The position numbers and the translations under genes were made by a program. Below the pieces are notes generated by a model that saw only the letters and a list, made by a program, of their open reading frames with translations, made no database searches and was not told the origin of the DNA. Shown here piece after piece: positions 1-6,671 of a stretch of 11,039 nucleotides of DNA (its first letter is position 1; the number at the start of each line of letters is the position of its first letter). Source of the DNA: Sulfuricurvum sp. (GTDB taxonomy: Bacteria; Campylobacterota; Campylobacteria; Campylobacterales; Sulfurimonadaceae); contig DZBC01000048.1 of the NCBI GenBank assembly GCA_022729835.1, positions 1 through 11,039 of the forward strand. Direction: 5' to 3'.

Positions 1-874
1 CAAGATTGGCGAACTTGGCCGCCTCATCGATCCCCAGAGCGCCGCACAGCGCAAACGCCAGCGACGCGATCACCGTATCGCCCGCACCCGTGACGTCAAA
101 AACCTCCCGTGCCACGGTCGCAAAACGCCGTACGCCTCGATCATACAGCGCGATTCCGTCTTCGGAGAGGGTGATCATGGAGTAGTTTAGATCGCACTGC
201 TCTTTAAGCCACAAGAGCGCCGCTTCGAGCGTTGCATCATCTTTAATGGCGATGCCGCTCGCCTCGGTCGCCTCTTTTTTATTCGGCGTCAGCAGATAAG
301 CACCACGGTACTTGCGGTAATCGCGCCCTTTGGGATCGACCAATACCCGCACCCCGCAACGCTTGGCAGCATTGATCACTCCTTGCGCGACGCGCTCGCC
401 AAGCACCCCTTTGCCGTAGTCTGAGAGCACCACCATATCCGATGAGGCGATCAGCGGCTCAAGTGCCTCAAGCAGTCGTTGCTCCGCGTCATCATTGATG
501 CGCTCTTTGGATTCGCTGTCGATGCGCACGATCTGCTGATGGGCCGCCATCACGCGGCTCTTTTTGCTCGTTTTGCGCCCCTGCTGCACGATGAGCGCTT
601 CGCTGCAAACGCCGACATGACGCAACATTTGGCTTAGCTCCACGCCGTTTTCATCTGCGCCGATCACGCTGCCCACGCTCACACGTGCGCCCAGCGTCAC
701 CAGATTGTTGATGACATTGCCCGCACCGCCGAGCACCTTGGTCTCTTTGGCGATATCCACCACCTGCACGGGCGCTTCGGGCGAGATGCGCTCACAACTT
801 CCCCAAAGGTAGTGATCGATCATCAGATCGCCCACCACCAAAATATGCGGCGCCCTTCGAGCCAAACGCTCCAT
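1..874 (-). CDS. hldE: Bifunctional heptose-7-phosphate kinase / heptose-1-phosphate adenylyltransferase HldE (N-terminal part)
   Basis: The open frame runs from an ATG at 874 off the left edge, giving 291 residues without a stop. It is the ribokinase-fold (PfkB) kinase half of HldE, which phosphorylates D-glycero-D-manno-heptose 7-phosphate at C1 in the cytoplasm. Visible motifs are VVGDLMIDHY near residue 13, the glycine-rich GGAGNV at 49-54, DPKGRDY near 180, TPNKKEA near 196 and the kinase signature DVTGAGDT at 260-267, whose Asp266 is the expected catalytic base. Full HldE proteins are about 470 residues, so the adenylyltransferase domain should lie outside the window; a kinase-only HldA cannot be excluded. 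The start overlaps the hldD stop (TGATG), and GAGGAG lies 8 nt upstream, so the two are translationally coupled. hldD and hldE catalyse the last step and two middle steps of the same pathway. Confidence 0.95.
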   Translation of the reverse strand, partial: MERLARRAPHILVVGDLMIDHYLWGSCERISPEAPVQVVDIAKETKVLGGAGNVINNLVTLGARVSVGSVIGADENGVELSQMLRHVGVCSEALIVQQGRKTSKKSRVMAAHQQIVRIDSESKERINDDAEQRLLEALEPLIASSDMVVLSDYGKGVLGERVAQGVINAAKRCGVRVLVDPKGRDYRKYRGAYLLTPNKKEATEASGIAIKDDATLEAALLWLKEQCDLNYSMITLSEDGIALYDRGVRRFATVAREVFDVTGAGDTVIASLAFALCGALGIDEAAKFANL

Positions 875-1881
875 CAGCGCTGCTCCTCTTCAAAGAGGCG
901 GCGAATCTCGCCTACATAATCCTTGATCCCCTCTTCAAGCTCAAAACGCGGCGCGTAACCGAGCGCTTCGCGGGTGGAGGCGATATCGGCCTCGGTATGG
1001 AACTGATAGCGCCCGATGAAGGGGTTGGGGATATACTCACACTCCATCTGCGTGCCCAGCTCGCGCTGTAAAATGTCCACGATCGACTGAAACGATCTGG
1101 CTTTGCCCGTACCGACGTTATAGACACCGCTGTGGCGCGGATGCATCGCGCGGATGTTGGCTTGGACAATGTCTTCGATATAGACAAAATCACGCTTGAT
1201 CTGATCAGAACCCTCAAAGAGGCGCGGATTGTGAGCACTTAGGAGCTGATGGCCAAACTGCAACACCATCGATGCCGTCTTGTTTTTGAAAAACTCACGT
1301 GCGCCGTAGACGTTGAAATAGCGCAGTCCCACGATGCTGATCTGCGCTTTGGCCATATAACTTCGAGAGAGATGGTCCATCATCAGCTTGGAAAAACCAT
1401 AAACATTTTGCGGTGCTTCCTGACCCACGCGCTGTGGCGAAGCGGCGTTGCCATAGGTCGCACCCGAAGAGGCGTAGATCATGTTGGCCTGATGCGCAAC
1501 GGCGAGATCAAGCAGGTCTTTAAACGCATTGACGTTGGTTTTGATCATGAGGTCTTGTTCGAGAACCGTAGTGTCAGAGATGGCCGCCTCATGGAAAATA
1601 TAGTCAAATCGGTAATCATTGAGCAGCCGCACCAGCACGGAAGGGTCATTGATGTCACCGCTGATCACTTCACCCTCAAACCCGATCAAGTTTTTAAAAT
1701 GGCCAAAACTCTTGAGGTTGCCATTGCTGAGCGTCTCACCGCTGCGGAAGCTGTCGAGCACCACTACTCTTGATCCGGGATGATTGATTTGAAAGTAAAA
1801 CGCGAGATTGGAGCCAATAAAACCGGCACCACCAGTAATCAAAATAGTCTTGTTTTGAAGAGAGTCATCGATGTAACGCAT
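874..1881 (-). CDS. hldD: ADP-L-glycero-D-manno-heptose 6-epimerase HldD
   Basis: This 335-residue protein is an extended short-chain dehydrogenase that epimerises ADP-D-glycero-D-manno-heptose at C6, the final step in making the heptose donor for the lipopolysaccharide core. The NAD(P)-binding Rossmann motif GGAGFIGSN is at 17-25, DSF after the second strand near 43, HEAAISDTT at 97-105, an ASSGATYG loop at 137-144 and the catalytic YGFSK (Tyr161, Lys165). The substrate-side stretch GLRYFNVYG and the RDFVYIEDI segment are typical of sugar-nucleotide epimerases. Its length fits the family. The ATG at 1881 is preceded by AAGGAA at proper distance. It leads the hldD-hldE pair, with the downstream hldE overlapping its stop. 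A TTACATGTAA palindrome sits in its short leader. Confidence 0.96.
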   Translation of the reverse strand: MRYIDDSLQNKTILITGGAGFIGSNLAFYFQINHPGSRVVVLDSFRSGETLSNGNLKSFGHFKNLIGFEGEVISGDINDPSVLVRLLNDYRFDYIFHEAAISDTTVLEQDLMIKTNVNAFKDLLDLAVAHQANMIYASSGATYGNAASPQRVGQEAPQNVYGFSKLMMDHLSRSYMAKAQISIVGLRYFNVYGAREFFKNKTASMVLQFGHQLLSAHNPRLFEGSDQIKRDFVYIEDIVQANIRAMHPRHSGVYNVGTGKARSFQSIVDILQRELGTQMECEYIPNPFIGRYQFHTEADIASTREALGYAPRFELEEGIKDYVGEIRRLFEEEQR

Positions 1882-1893
1882 GGGTTCCTTGGC

Positions 1894-1903
1894 TTACATG
1901 TAA
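1894..1903. repeat. TTACATGTAA palindrome, copy 1 (intergenic)
   Basis: This is a perfect 10-bp palindrome in the context GGCTTACATGTAAAG, lying in the leader of hldD between its likely -10 box and its ribosome-binding site. It is the only one of five copies outside a coding region. Confidence 0.9.
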
Positions 1904-1911
1904 AGTTTCAC

Positions 1912-1917
1912 ATTGTA
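1912..1917 (-). promoter_or_regulatory. Probable -10 box for hldD-hldE
   Basis: Read on the minus strand this is TACAAT, about 31 nt upstream of the hldD start. No convincing -35 box is seen, which is common for sigma-70 promoters in Campylobacterota. A transcript from here would carry the TTACATGTAA palindrome right at its 5' end. Confidence 0.4.
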
Positions 1918-1980
1918 GCCAAAGCTAGTTTAACCCTGTTTTATGAGCTTCCGCTTAGTGCGCATTAAGATTTCTCGAAC

Positions 1981-1986
1981 TATAAT
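1981..1986 (+). promoter_or_regulatory. -10 box for the cytochrome c gene
   Basis: A perfect TATAAT lies 34 nt upstream of the cytochrome start, in an AT-rich stretch without a clear -35 hexamer. The start of transcription would fall near 1993, leaving a leader of about 28 nt containing GGAGAA at 2011. Confidence 0.55.
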
Positions 1987-2020
1987 TCAATGTTTTCAAA
2001 AATCACACACGGAGAACTTA

Positions 2021-2317
2021 ATGAAAAAAATCGCTCTTTCTTTGCTTCTTGCCAGCGCTGCCCTAATGGCTTCTGATGGTGCTGCTTTATTTAAAAAATG
2101 CGCTGCCTGTCACGGTGCCAATGCTGAAAAAGCTGCTCTTGGTAAATCTGCTGTTGTCCAAGGCATGGACGCTGCCACCATCGCTACAAGCCTCAAAGGC
2201 TACAAAGCGGGCACTCTAAACAAAAACGGTATGGGTGCGCTCATGAAAGGTCAAGTAGCTTCTTACTCTGACGCAGATATCGAAGCAGTTGCTGCTTATA
2301 TCGCAGGCCTCAAGTAA
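2021..2317 (+). CDS. Periplasmic monohaem class I cytochrome c (c553-like)
   Basis: The protein has 98 residues with a Sec signal peptide (MKK then a hydrophobic run, cleavage probably after ALMA at 14-17), leaving a mature cytochrome of about 80 residues. The haem-binding CAACH is at 27-31 with His31 as axial ligand. The second ligand is probably Met75 in GALMKGQ, or less likely Met71. The ending SDADIEAVAAYIAGLK is the typical C-terminal helix of small c-type cytochromes. I chose the ATG at 2021, not an in-frame start at 1943, because it gives a canonical signal peptide and has GGAGAA 4 nt upstream. In Campylobacterota such proteins carry electrons from the bc1 complex or periplasmic dehydrogenases to cbb3 oxidase; the convergent ccoI-ccoS genes support that reading. 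The gene stands alone with its own promoter and terminator. Its base composition is less GC-rich than the flanks. Confidence 0.93.
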   Translation: MKKIALSLLLASAALMASDGAALFKKCAACHGANAEKAALGKSAVVQGMDAATIATSLKGYKAGTLNKNGMGALMKGQVASYSDADIEAVAAYIAGLK

Positions 2318-2322
2318 GCCTT

Positions 2323-2343
2323 TTCACCGCCTCGCGCGGTGAA
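2323..2343. terminator. Hairpin terminator between convergent genes
   Basis: TTCACCGC (2323-2330) pairs perfectly with GCGGTGAA (2336-2343) around a 5-nt loop. On the plus strand it follows the cytochrome stop by 5 nt and is trailed by a pyrimidine-rich TCTTCTCTCT, an imperfect U tract. It also lies 8 nt past the ccoS stop on the other strand, so it may act both ways. Confidence 0.65.
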
Positions 2344-2351
2344 TCTTCTCT

Positions 2352-2573
2352 CTACTCTGGCTTGTAACTCTTCTTTTTTAACTTATTTTTTTTCTGCTCT
2401 TGCTCTACCGCATCTTGGAGATCCTCATCACCATCCAGCCGCGCTTGATTGAGAAACTTCTGCTCATCATCAAACTGTCCGCTTCGAATACCCCACAAAA
2501 AAGCAATCAGTGCCAAGCCACCTAGAAAAATCGAAGCCCCAAGCATCAGAGCTATCACCCAACTATCCATCAT
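2352..2573 (-). CDS. ccoS: cbb3-type cytochrome oxidase assembly protein CcoS
   Basis: This 73-residue protein has one N-terminal membrane helix (about residues 6-28) followed by the family signature FLWGIRSGQFDD (25-36) and a charged, lysine-rich cytoplasmic tail. CcoS is needed for insertion of haem and copper cofactors into cbb3 oxidase in proteobacteria. The first ATG at 2573 overlaps the ccoI stop in ATGA; a second ATG follows immediately, so the start could be one codon later. It is the last gene of the minus-strand operon, directly after its usual partner ccoI. Confidence 0.93.
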   Translation of the reverse strand: MMDSWVIALMLGASIFLGGLALIAFLWGIRSGQFDDEQKFLNQARLDGDEDLQDAVEQEQKKNKLKKKSYKPE

Positions 2574-4996
2574 ACCCTCCAGCTATAGCGTATCCGCATT
2601 GAGTTAAGCACCACCAAAATAGAGCTCAGCGACATCGACGCCGCTGCCACCAGCGGGATGATGTAACCCGCCATCGCCAGCGGAATCGTGATGGCGTTGT
2701 AGACCAAAGAGAGACCTAGATTTTGTCGGATCAGGCGATAGGTAGTCTTGGCAATCTGGTGCGCTTCAATCAGCGACGTGAGCGAATCATGCAGCAGCAC
2801 CACGTCGCTCACCTCGATAGCGATATCGCTGCCTTGCCCCATGCTGATGCCGATATCGGCGCGCGAGAGCGCCAAAATGTCGTTGATACCGTCACCCACC
2901 ATCATCACCTTTTTGCCCTCACCTTGCAGCGCAGCGATCACAGCCTCTTTGTCGCTTGGCTTCTGCTCATACGCAAAGTGCTTAATCCCCACATTCTGCG
3001 CGATGCGCCGCGCCGAAGCCTCATGATCGCCCGTAAGCATCTGCACATCAATCCCCGCGCGGTGAAAATACGCCACCGCCGCCACCGCATCCTCTTTGAG
3101 CCGATCTTCAAGCTCAAAACGTGCCACCATCTCCCCATCCCGCGCCACATAAAAAGCGCTTCGCTCCAACGGCTCAACCGAGATACCGTGTTCCGCCATC
3201 CATAAAGCGTTACCGCCGATCAAGCGATGTTCACCCGCTTGCGCCCGCACGCCCCGCGCCGCGATCTCTGCAAAACCCTCAAGACGCAGATGCGCATCAT
3301 AAGATGCTAACGCGCGTGCCACTCCGTTGGAGATGGGGTGTTTGGAGCGTGAAACCAGCGCATAAATCCACTGCGCATGGATTTCATCCGCCATCCACTG
3401 CGCCACCACTTCAGGGCGACCGTGCGTCAGCGAGCCTGTTTTGTCAAAAACCACCACGTCGATCAGCGATAAGGTCTCAAGCTGCGCCGCCGCTTTGAAG
3501 AGAATGCCACGCTTTGCCCCAAGCCCCAAGCCCACCAGTGTTGCTACAGGGGTGGCCAAGGCCAAAGCACAGGGACAAGCGATGATGATGACCGACACCC
3601 CGACCATAAGCGCGGTATCAAAATCGTGCGGCCAAAAATACCAAGCCGCAAACGTCAACAGCGCCAGCGCCAAAATGGTACTGGAAAAGCGCTCAGAGAT
3701 GCGGTTGGCCATCTCTTCGATGCGCGGCTTATGACGCATAGCATTTTCAAGCAATGACATCAAATGGCTCAGTGTCGAATGCGCAAAATCGCGGCTCACA
3801 CGATAATGTAGCGCCGCATCAATGCTCACGCTGCCGCTGATAATGGTGTCGCCCGCTTTTTTGTAAATCGGATTACTCTCACCCGTGAGGCTAGACTCAT
3901 CCATGCTCCCCTCACCCTCAAGTACCTCCCCGTCAAGCGCCGCTTTCTCACCCACGCGTAGTGCCACCACATCGCCTACACGCACCTCTGATACTTTGAT
4001 GGAGCGCATCTGATCACCCTCAACTACCATCACTTCGCTAGGAACATACTTGGTGATAATATCAAGCGTATCGGCAGCACTTTTACGGCTGAGCACCTCC
4101 AGAAATTTACCAAAGAGGACAAAGGCGATAATCATCGTCACCGAATCAAAATAGGCCTCGCCAAGCTTGAACACAGTGATGTAGATGGAGTAAAAATAGG
4201 TCGTCACCGCGCCGGTGGCGACGAGCAGATCCATGTTGACCACTTGGTTGCGCAGCCCGTAGTAGGCACCTCTAAAAAAGACCCAGCCGCTATAAAGCAG
4301 CACCGGTGTGGCAAGCACCCATTCGCCCACATTGAGAATCGTGACAATATCGCCGTCAATACCCGAAAAATAGCCGTGGTACTGCGCAAAAGAGATCGAC
4401 ATCATGTTCATCAGCGAAAATCCGGCCACCGCCATGCGCAGGTAGTAATCTTTGCGCTCACGGTTGGCATGCTGTTCTTGCAAAGAGGGATCATAAGGGA
4501 AAGCGTCGTAGCCGATGGCGCGGATGGTGTCGATGATGCGCGAGAGCTTCACGCTCTCATCGCTCCAGACGATGCGGGCTTTGTTGGTGGTGAAGTTGAT
4601 GTCGGCCTCGATCACCCCTTCAAGGCGGTGTAGCGCCTTTTCATTAAGCCATACGCACGCGGCGCAGTGGATCCCCTCGATGATCAGAGAGACCTCGCAA
4701 AAGCCCTCGTCACCCAGCGTCACAAAGCGCTCAAAAAATGCGGGCGTATCGAAGTTTTCGCTGGATTCAAACTGCTGTGTGGGCGGAGCGAGCTTGGCAT
4801 CGCCTAGCTTCTCATAAAAGCTGCCCAGTCCGTCGTCTTGGAGCAGGTGATAGACCCCTTGGCACCCCTTGCAGCAAAAACGCTGCGCACCGTCTTCGAT
4901 CATGACCGTCTCGTCAAACTCCAGATGGCAGTGATCGCAGGCGACTTTAGACACGTTCAAACACCCCGCGCGCGCGGTTTTTGACAATTCCGTCAT
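2570..4996 (-). CDS. ccoI: Copper-transporting P1B-type ATPase CcoI/FixI for cbb3 oxidase
   Basis: An inner-membrane P-type ATPase of 808 residues from the ATG used here. Order of domains: an N-terminal cysteine motif (CDHC at 20-23, FCCKGC at 40-45) typical of the CcoI/FixI group, a heavy-metal-associated domain with CAAC at 111-114, membrane helices from about 187, the actuator TGES at 371-374, the transmembrane metal site CPC at 474-476, the phosphorylation site DKTGS at 518-522, the HP motif at 553-554, TGDH at 655-658 and the hinge GDGIND at 701-706. All catalytic motifs are intact. The family supplies copper for cbb3 oxidase assembly, and ccoS follows with an ATGA overlap. The ATG start overlaps the upstream gene by 50 nt without a good ribosome-binding site. 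A GTG at 4954, preceded by GGGGTG and overlapping by only 8 nt, would start six residues before the first cysteine and may be the true start. Confidence 0.95.
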   Translation of the reverse strand: MTELSKTARAGCLNVSKVACDHCHLEFDETVMIEDGAQRFCCKGCQGVYHLLQDDGLGSFYEKLGDAKLAPPTQQFESSENFDTPAFFERFVTLGDEGFCEVSLIIEGIHCAACVWLNEKALHRLEGVIEADINFTTNKARIVWSDESVKLSRIIDTIRAIGYDAFPYDPSLQEQHANRERKDYYLRMAVAGFSLMNMMSISFAQYHGYFSGIDGDIVTILNVGEWVLATPVLLYSGWVFFRGAYYGLRNQVVNMDLLVATGAVTTYFYSIYITVFKLGEAYFDSVTMIIAFVLFGKFLEVLSRKSAADTLDIITKYVPSEVMVVEGDQMRSIKVSEVRVGDVVALRVGEKAALDGEVLEGEGSMDESSLTGESNPIYKKAGDTIISGSVSIDAALHYRVSRDFAHSTLSHLMSLLENAMRHKPRIEEMANRISERFSSTILALALLTFAAWYFWPHDFDTALMVGVSVIIIACPCALALATPVATLVGLGLGAKRGILFKAAAQLETLSLIDVVVFDKTGSLTHGRPEVVAQWMADEIHAQWIYALVSRSKHPISNGVARALASYDAHLRLEGFAEIAARGVRAQAGEHRLIGGNALWMAEHGISVEPLERSAFYVARDGEMVARFELEDRLKEDAVAAVAYFHRAGIDVQMLTGDHEASARRIAQNVGIKHFAYEQKPSDKEAVIAALQGEGKKVMMVGDGINDILALSRADIGISMGQGSDIAIEVSDVVLLHDSLTSLIEAHQIAKTTYRLIRQNLGLSLVYNAITIPLAMAGYIIPLVAAASMSLSSILVVLNSMRIRYSWRV

Positions 4997-5429
4997 GCGG
5001 CGCGACGATGCCGCTCATGCAGATATAGACCCCGTGCGCACCGTTTTGCGCAAAACCCATCGCCATACCGAGGTTGGCCGAAGCTTCGGTCGCATCGATA
5101 CTGTAAGGCAGCATCGCTCCGGTGAACACCACGCATTTGCCCTCAAGCACCCCTGAGAGCACCGCCGCGCTGAGCTGCATCGTGTCGGTACCGTGAATGA
5201 TGACGATGCGCTCCTCTTGTGAGGCCATCACGATACGGGCGATGCTTTTGCGATCCTCCGCGTCCATATCGAGCGAATCTTTGTAAAGCGCTCCGGCAAC
5301 GGAGCAATCCTTTACATGTAAGGCTTTGAGGATCGATTCGACGGCATGGTTGTCAAAAGGAACCTCCAAAGCGCCGCTGATGGGGTTGTAGCGTTTGTTA
5401 AACGTGCCGCCGGTGTTGAGAATCAGCAT
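4947..5429 (-). CDS. Short asparaginase-domain protein (catalytic N-terminal domain only)
   Basis: The 160 residues match the N-terminal domain of type I/II L-asparaginases, which hydrolyse asparagine to aspartate and ammonia. The first threonine motif is NTGGTF with Thr9, and Tyr14 follows. The second motif is HGTDTM at 79-84 with Thr81 and Asp82. FTGAMLP is at 102-108. The ending GIVKNRARGVFERV puts Lys150 where the catalytic lysine is expected. Family members are normally about 330 residues with a C-terminal domain that completes the neighbouring subunit's active site; here the frame stops cleanly just after the lysine. No signal peptide is present, so it is cytoplasmic. The start overlaps the gmhB stop by 7 nt and it is followed by ccoI, so it is expressed with the operon. 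It could be an active compact enzyme, an amidohydrolase with another substrate, or a relic; the intact motifs argue against a relic. One TTACATGTAA copy lies inside it. Confidence 0.82.
   Translation of the reverse strand: MLILNTGGTFNKRYNPISGALEVPFDNHAVESILKALHVKDCSVAGALYKDSLDMDAEDRKSIARIVMASQEERIVIIHGTDTMQLSAAVLSGVLEGKCVVFTGAMLPYSIDATEASANLGMAMGFAQNGAHGVYICMSGIVAPHDGIVKNRARGVFERV
5312..5321. repeat. TTACATGTAA palindrome, copy 2 (in the asparaginase-like gene)
   Basis: This is a perfect copy; on the minus strand the context is GCCTTACATGTAAAG, read as codons for Leu-His-Val-Lys (residues 37-40). Confidence 0.9.
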
Positions 5430-5932
5430 AGCAGCTCTTTGAGATCGCAGATAACGCGGCGGGCTTTGGTGGCGACGTTTGGCTTACATGTAAAGAGAAT
5501 CGTATCTTCCACCCCAGCACCGATGGCCGCTTCGATATCGCGCTCCTTGTCGCCGATGAGCAGAGAGCGGCTCATGTCGATATCGTATTTTTTTTGCGCG
5601 TCGATGAGCATTCCGCTGCTGGGCTTGCGGCAGCGACACGTTCCGCTAAACTCAGGATGATGCGGGCAGTAAAAAACCTCGTCAATCTCCCCGCCGTGTG
5701 ATGCGAACTGCGCCTTCATCCACGCGCTTACATGTAAGAACTCCGCTTCGCTGTAGCGCCCCCGTGCGATGCCCGATTGGTTGGTGACGACGATGATCAG
5801 ATAGCCGGCTTCATGATAGCGGCGCACCAGCTCGAAAATACCGTCGATAAACTCAAACTCTTCGGGCTTGTAGACGTAGTCGTGATCGACGTTGATCACC
5901 CCGTCACGGTCCAAAAAGAGGGCTTTACGCAC
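5423..5932 (-). CDS. gmhB: D-glycero-beta-D-manno-heptose 1,7-bisphosphate 7-phosphatase GmhB
   Basis: This cytoplasmic HAD-superfamily phosphatase removes the C7 phosphate of heptose 1,7-bisphosphate, between the two HldE reactions. With the start chosen here it has 169 residues, a normal length. Visible motifs are the nucleophile DRDG (Asp8, acid/base Asp10), VTNQSG at 49-54, the zinc site CPHH with CRC (Cys89, His91, Cys99, Cys101), Lys103 and the GDKERD acidic motif at 127-132. An in-frame start at 6043 would overlap gmhA by 119 nt. I prefer the GTG at 5932, which has GAGGG 5 nt upstream, overlaps gmhA by 8 nt and leaves only three residues before the first strand. Two TTACATGTAA copies lie in the gene, encoding Leu-His-Val (66-68) and Thr-Cys-Lys (148-150). 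Confidence 0.93.
   Translation of the reverse strand: MRKALFLDRDGVINVDHDYVYKPEEFEFIDGIFELVRRYHEAGYLIIVVTNQSGIARGRYSEAEFLHVSAWMKAQFASHGGEIDEVFYCPHHPEFSGTCRCRKPSSGMLIDAQKKYDIDMSRSLLIGDKERDIEAAIGAGVEDTILFTCKPNVATKARRVICDLKELLC
5484..5493. repeat. TTACATGTAA palindrome, copy 3 (in gmhB)
   Basis: This is a perfect copy in the plus-strand context GGCTTACATGTAAAG, the same flanks as copy 1. In gmhB it is read in the frame that gives Phe-Thr-Cys-Lys. Confidence 0.9.
5728..5737. repeat. TTACATGTAA palindrome, copy 4 (in gmhB)
   Basis: This is a perfect copy, extended to the 12-bp palindrome CTTACATGTAAG. In gmhB it is read as Leu-His-Val, a different frame from copy 3 in the same gene. Confidence 0.9.
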
Positions 5933-6515
5933 CCACGCCCTCGCCAAAGAGCTCTTTTTCGATGATGTCACAAAGGATGTGGCCGATAAGGATGTGTGAT
6001 TCTTGGATGCGCGGCGTCGCGTTTGAGGGCACCACGATGGCAAAGTCCGCCATCGCCGCCATCTTGCCGCCGTCGCGTCCCACCAGCGCCACGGTCGTCA
6101 CCCCCTTAACTTTGGCACTCTCAAAGGCGTTGATGACGTTGGGCGAATTGCCCGAAGTGGAGATGCCGATGAAGAGATCCCCCTCCTGCGCCATCCCCTC
6201 AAGCTGACGCGAAAAGACGCGATCAAAGCCGTAATCATTGCCGATGGCCGTGAGGTTGGATGTGTCGGTCGTGAGGGCGAGCGAGGGAAGCGAAGGACGA
6301 TCAAACCCATAGCGTCCCACCAGCTCCGCCGCAATATGCTGCGCATCGGCAGCCGAACCGCCGTTGCCCGCCAGCAAGGTCTTGCGACCGCTGCGATAAA
6401 CCTGCACACAGGCTCTGGCGACACGCTCGATGGTCTCAAGCAGGGCATCGCTTTCTAAAATCTTCTGTTTGGTTGCCGCTGAATCGGTAATTTGGGAAGT
6501 GATATATGCTTTCAT
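5925..6515 (-). CDS. gmhA: Sedoheptulose 7-phosphate isomerase GmhA
   Basis: GmhA is a SIS-domain enzyme that converts sedoheptulose 7-phosphate to D-glycero-D-manno-heptose 7-phosphate, the entry step of ADP-heptose synthesis. The 196 residues include LLAGNGGSAADAQHIAAE at 47-64, the phosphate-binding serine loop STSGNS at 119-124, and PRIQESHILIGH at 168-179. Zinc-site and active-site positions known from the family fit His60, Glu64, Gln171 and His179. I chose the ATG at 6515; an in-frame GTG at 6536 would add seven residues but has poor ribosome-binding spacing. The site in front of the ATG is weak too, so initiation is probably coupled to the 24-codon leader ORF ending 11 nt upstream. gmhB overlaps its 3' end. 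Confidence 0.95.
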   Translation of the reverse strand: MKAYITSQITDSAATKQKILESDALLETIERVARACVQVYRSGRKTLLAGNGGSAADAQHIAAELVGRYGFDRPSLPSLALTTDTSNLTAIGNDYGFDRVFSRQLEGMAQEGDLFIGISTSGNSPNVINAFESAKVKGVTTVALVGRDGGKMAAMADFAIVVPSNATPRIQESHILIGHILCDIIEKELFGEGVGA

Positions 6516-6526
6516 AAGACGCAATT

Positions 6527-6601
6527 TTACCTGCACAACCTTATGAAGAGTGCTTTTTGCTCCGCACTACGCATAGACCTGATCAAGGTTCTGACGCTCA
6601 T
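6527..6601 (-). CDS. Possible 24-residue leader ORF upstream of gmhA
   Basis: The ATG at 6601 has a near-ideal ribosome-binding site, AAGGAG (6609-6614), at 7-nt spacing, the best one in the operon. The product begins MSVRTLIRSMRSAEQ and ends LCR; it is basic with six arginines and resembles nothing I know. Its TAA lies 11 nt before the gmhA start, which itself lacks a strong site, so a coupling or leader-peptide role is plausible. A 7-bp stem (6582-6588 with 6611-6617) could mask its ribosome-binding site. It has no run of one amino acid codon as in classical attenuation peptides. It may be a real small protein, a leader, or chance; conservation would decide. Confidence 0.4.
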   Translation of the reverse strand: MSVRTLIRSMRSAEQKALFIRLCR

Positions 6602-6630
6602 CTCTTCTCTCCTTGATTATTGAAGAGATC

Positions 6631-6664
6631 ATTACAACATCTTGATGATAGTGCATCAAGATGT
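6631..6664 (-). promoter_or_regulatory. Probable promoter of the gmhA operon with embedded inverted repeat
   Basis: On the minus strand TTGATG (6654-6659) and TGTAAT (6631-6636) are 17 nt apart, a reasonable sigma-70 pair giving a start near 6624, just before the leader ORF. An 11-bp perfect inverted repeat (6637-6647 with 6654-6664, 6-nt loop) covers the -35 box and the spacer. It could be an operator. It also lies 8 nt past the stop of the upstream surface-protein gene, so it could form that gene's terminator hairpin, though no T run follows. Confidence 0.5.
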
Positions 6665-6671
6665 AAAAGTG

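Noticed and set aside
1249..1773. A 174-codon open frame on the plus strand.
   Set aside because: It lies entirely opposite hldD, which has all expected family motifs.
1894..1903. Reading TTACATGTAA as a specific operator for hldD.
   Set aside because: Four more perfect copies occur deep inside coding regions, where operator function is unlikely, so a locus-specific regulatory role is not the best explanation.
5933..6043. N-terminal extension of GmhB by 37 residues.
   Set aside because: It would overlap gmhA by 119 nt, is not typical of GmhB, and a GTG with a good ribosome-binding site gives the normal length.
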